Positions 56,732-58,029 of a stretch of 58,029 bases of DNA are shown here, one piece after another; the stretch's first letter is position 1; every line of letters starts with the position of its first letter. Location: assembly GCA_038209365.1 (NCBI GenBank), contig JBBQXS010000028.1:1-58029 (forward strand). The letters are read 5' to 3'. Under the pieces are notes generated by a model, which saw only the letters and a program-made list of their open reading frames with translations, did not search any database and had not been told where the DNA came from. Source of the stretch: DASQHW01 sp038209365 (lineage in GTDB: Bacteria; Actinomycetota; Acidimicrobiia; IMCC26256; PALSA-610). Made by a program: the position numbers and the translations under genes.

Positions 56732-57988
56732 ATGACCGCGAGGATGAAGGCGCTGGCGCATCCCGACTGGGTCCGGCGGTTGAACCTGTTCGGCGACGCG
56801 GTCGGCCATCCTCGGCATGTCGTCGGCCTCGATGCGGAAGAGCTGCTCGCGGTCGCCCGGTCGACCACCGGTTTGGACGACCTCGGCGAGGGCGAGTGGC
56901 CGGGCTGGACCGAGACCTACGTTCGTCAGCTCGCGTCGATCGACGCCGAGTCGAACTTGCACCTGCTCGGGCGCGTGCTCACACGCAGCGAAGTCCTACG
57001 CGTCCTGCAGACGTGGCTGCGGCTCCAACAGGCCTGGCGGACGACCCCCTCGGTCGTCACCACCCCGGTCGACGCGCCCTTGTTCGTGGTCGGTCCACCC
57101 CGTACCGGGACGACGATCCTGCTCGAGCTGCTCGCGCTCGACCCGCAGCTGCGCGCGCCGATCGCATACGAAGCGCTGTACCCGCTGAGGTCGATGGGCA
57201 CGGTCGACCGGCGGCTCGCGCTGTCGGAATCGGAACAGGAGCTCTGGGCCGACATCCATCCCGGGTTCCTGACGATGCACGAGCTCGCGAGCAACCTGCC
57301 ATGCGAGTGCGTGCACTTCTTGATGTACGACTTCTCGGGTCCGTACTGGGGGATGATCTACGAGACACCCACCTTCACGGGCTGGCAGCTCGAGCACCTC
57401 GAAACCCTCGGTCGCGTGTACCGGCTCCACCGGCGCATGCTGCAGACATTCGCCCACGAGGCGCCCCAGGCGTCGCCGCGTACGTGGCTGTTGAAGTCGC
57501 CGTTTCACGTCTCGACGCTGCCCGCACTCTTCGCCGAGTATCCCGACGCGCGCGTCATCCACACACATCGAGACCCGCGCAAGTTCCTTGCGTCGTTGGT
57601 GAGCATTCTCTCCGCCGTGCGGTTCATGCGGAGCGACGCGGTGGACGTTGCGACGCTCGCGCTGATCATGCAGGCCACTTATCAGATGTTCCTCGACAAC
57701 ACGATCGCGGAGCGGGCCGACGGCACGATCCCGAACGACCGGATCGTCGATTCCCACTTCGTCGATCTCATGCGCGACCCGGTCGCGTCGCTGCGACGCA
57801 CGTACGAGCAGCTGGCGCTCGACTGGCCCGCCGGCCACGACACGGTGATCACGAGGTACCTGGCCGACAAGCCCAAGGGAAAGCACGGCACGCACACGTA
57901 CTCCCTCGCCGACGTCGGCCTCGACGAAGCATCGGTGCGGACGACCTTCACGCACTACGTCGCGCACTACGGCATCACCGAGGAGTGA
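56732..57988 (+). CDS. Sulfotransferase-family protein
   Basis: 418 aa from ATG 56732. PAPS-binding loop VVGPPRTGTTILLELLALDP (5'-phosphosulfate site) and 3'-phosphate site around VIHTHRDPRKFLASLVSIL; LLKSPFHVSTLPALFAEYPD lies between. An N-terminal helical extension of about 110 residues is common in the actinobacterial members of Sulfotransferase_3, many of which sulfate glycolipids or other small molecules. Acceptor unknown. The complete gene ends 41 bases before the window edge. Confidence 0.88.
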   Translation: MTARMKALAHPDWVRRLNLFGDAVGHPRHVVGLDAEELLAVARSTTGLDDLGEGEWPGWTETYVRQLASIDAESNLHLLGRVLTRSEVLRVLQTWLRLQQAWRTTPSVVTTPVDAPLFVVGPPRTGTTILLELLALDPQLRAPIAYEALYPLRSMGTVDRRLALSESEQELWADIHPGFLTMHELASNLPCECVHFLMYDFSGPYWGMIYETPTFTGWQLEHLETLGRVYRLHRRMLQTFAHEAPQASPRTWLLKSPFHVSTLPALFAEYPDARVIHTHRDPRKFLASLVSILSAVRFMRSDAVDVATLALIMQATYQMFLDNTIAERADGTIPNDRIVDSHFVDLMRDPVASLRRTYEQLALDWPAGHDTVITRYLADKPKGKHGTHTYSLADVGLDEASVRTTFTHYVAHYGITEE

Positions 57989-58004
57989 CGGCCGCGAAGG
58001 GGGC

Positions 58005-58022
58005 GGGGGGGGGGGGGGGGGG
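58005..58022. other. Homopolymer of 18 G at the window end
   Basis: An uninterrupted G run starts three bases after GGGC and is followed by AGGGACA. Nothing similar occurs elsewhere in the window. Poly-G at a contig edge is a known sequencing or assembly artefact, so these bases should not be trusted. Confidence 0.85.
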
Positions 58023-58029
58023 AGGGACA

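Overview
The window is about 58 kb of high-GC DNA with strong G/C third-position bias, frequent GTG starts and many 4-base stop/start overlaps (GTGA or ATGA). Mycothiol synthesis (mshA), a WhiB protein, Rex with a haem operon, a FliA/WhiG-type sigma factor and an RsiG-like protein point to an actinobacterium. The flagellar chaperone FlgN with FliW and CsrA, together with a split b6-type cytochrome complex, suggest the Acidimicrobiia or a neighbouring deep branch; this placement is inference. No rRNA, tRNA, CRISPR array or intact insertion sequence was recognised. The right edge ends in a poly-G run that looks like an assembly artefact.

Layout. 1-5.2 kb (+): a respiratory operon holding the tail of a ferredoxin, a b6-type cytochrome b, a subunit IV-like protein, a Rieske protein, a membrane-anchored dihaem cytochrome c and two small membrane proteins. 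5.2-12.4 kb (-): rex, precorrin-2 dehydrogenase, hemA, hemC, a uroporphyrinogen methyltransferase/synthase fusion, hemB and hemL, led by a good Rex operator. 12.5-18 kb: a membrane protein, an acyl-CoA ligase, a SAM hydrolase, a small HTH protein and proC. 18.2-24.8 kb (-): ybjN, mshA, an XRE regulator, an RsiG-like c-di-GMP-type anti-sigma candidate, an M23 peptidase, a MoaD-like protein, a DksA-like protein, a LON-domain protein, a SirB1-like protein and a SET protein. 24.8-35.9 kb: truncated haemoglobin, map, four short-chain dehydrogenases, an Rpf-like cell-wall hydrolase, a HAD phosphatase, a luciferase-like monooxygenase, an alanine dehydrogenase broken by one stop codon, and a sugar-nucleotide epimerase. 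35.9-39.6 kb: a worn flagellar island (csrA, fliW, a flgL 3' remnant, flgN), a LuxR-type regulator without its phosphoacceptor, the FliA/WhiG sigma gene and whiB. 39.7-47.2 kb: a hydrolase remnant, an aldolase, a nitroreductase, a two-component system, a GT39/Dpm1 pair and YceI. 47.2-53.1 kb: putA, an Lrp regulator, an amidinotransferase-fold hydrolase and rocD, which together can take arginine, ornithine and proline to glutamate. 53.1-58 kb: two ABC half-transporters and a sulfotransferase.

How it fits together. The cytochrome complex and the Rex-led haem operon converge, linking haem supply to NADH/NAD state. The most interesting connection is between the RsiG-like protein (20.3 kb), which carries two near-perfect copies of the c-di-GMP signature, and the FliA/WhiG sigma factor (38.4 kb), which sits beside a flagellar locus missing flgK and most of flgL. 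This looks like an intermediate between a flagellar sigma-28 and the WhiG switch known from Streptomyces.
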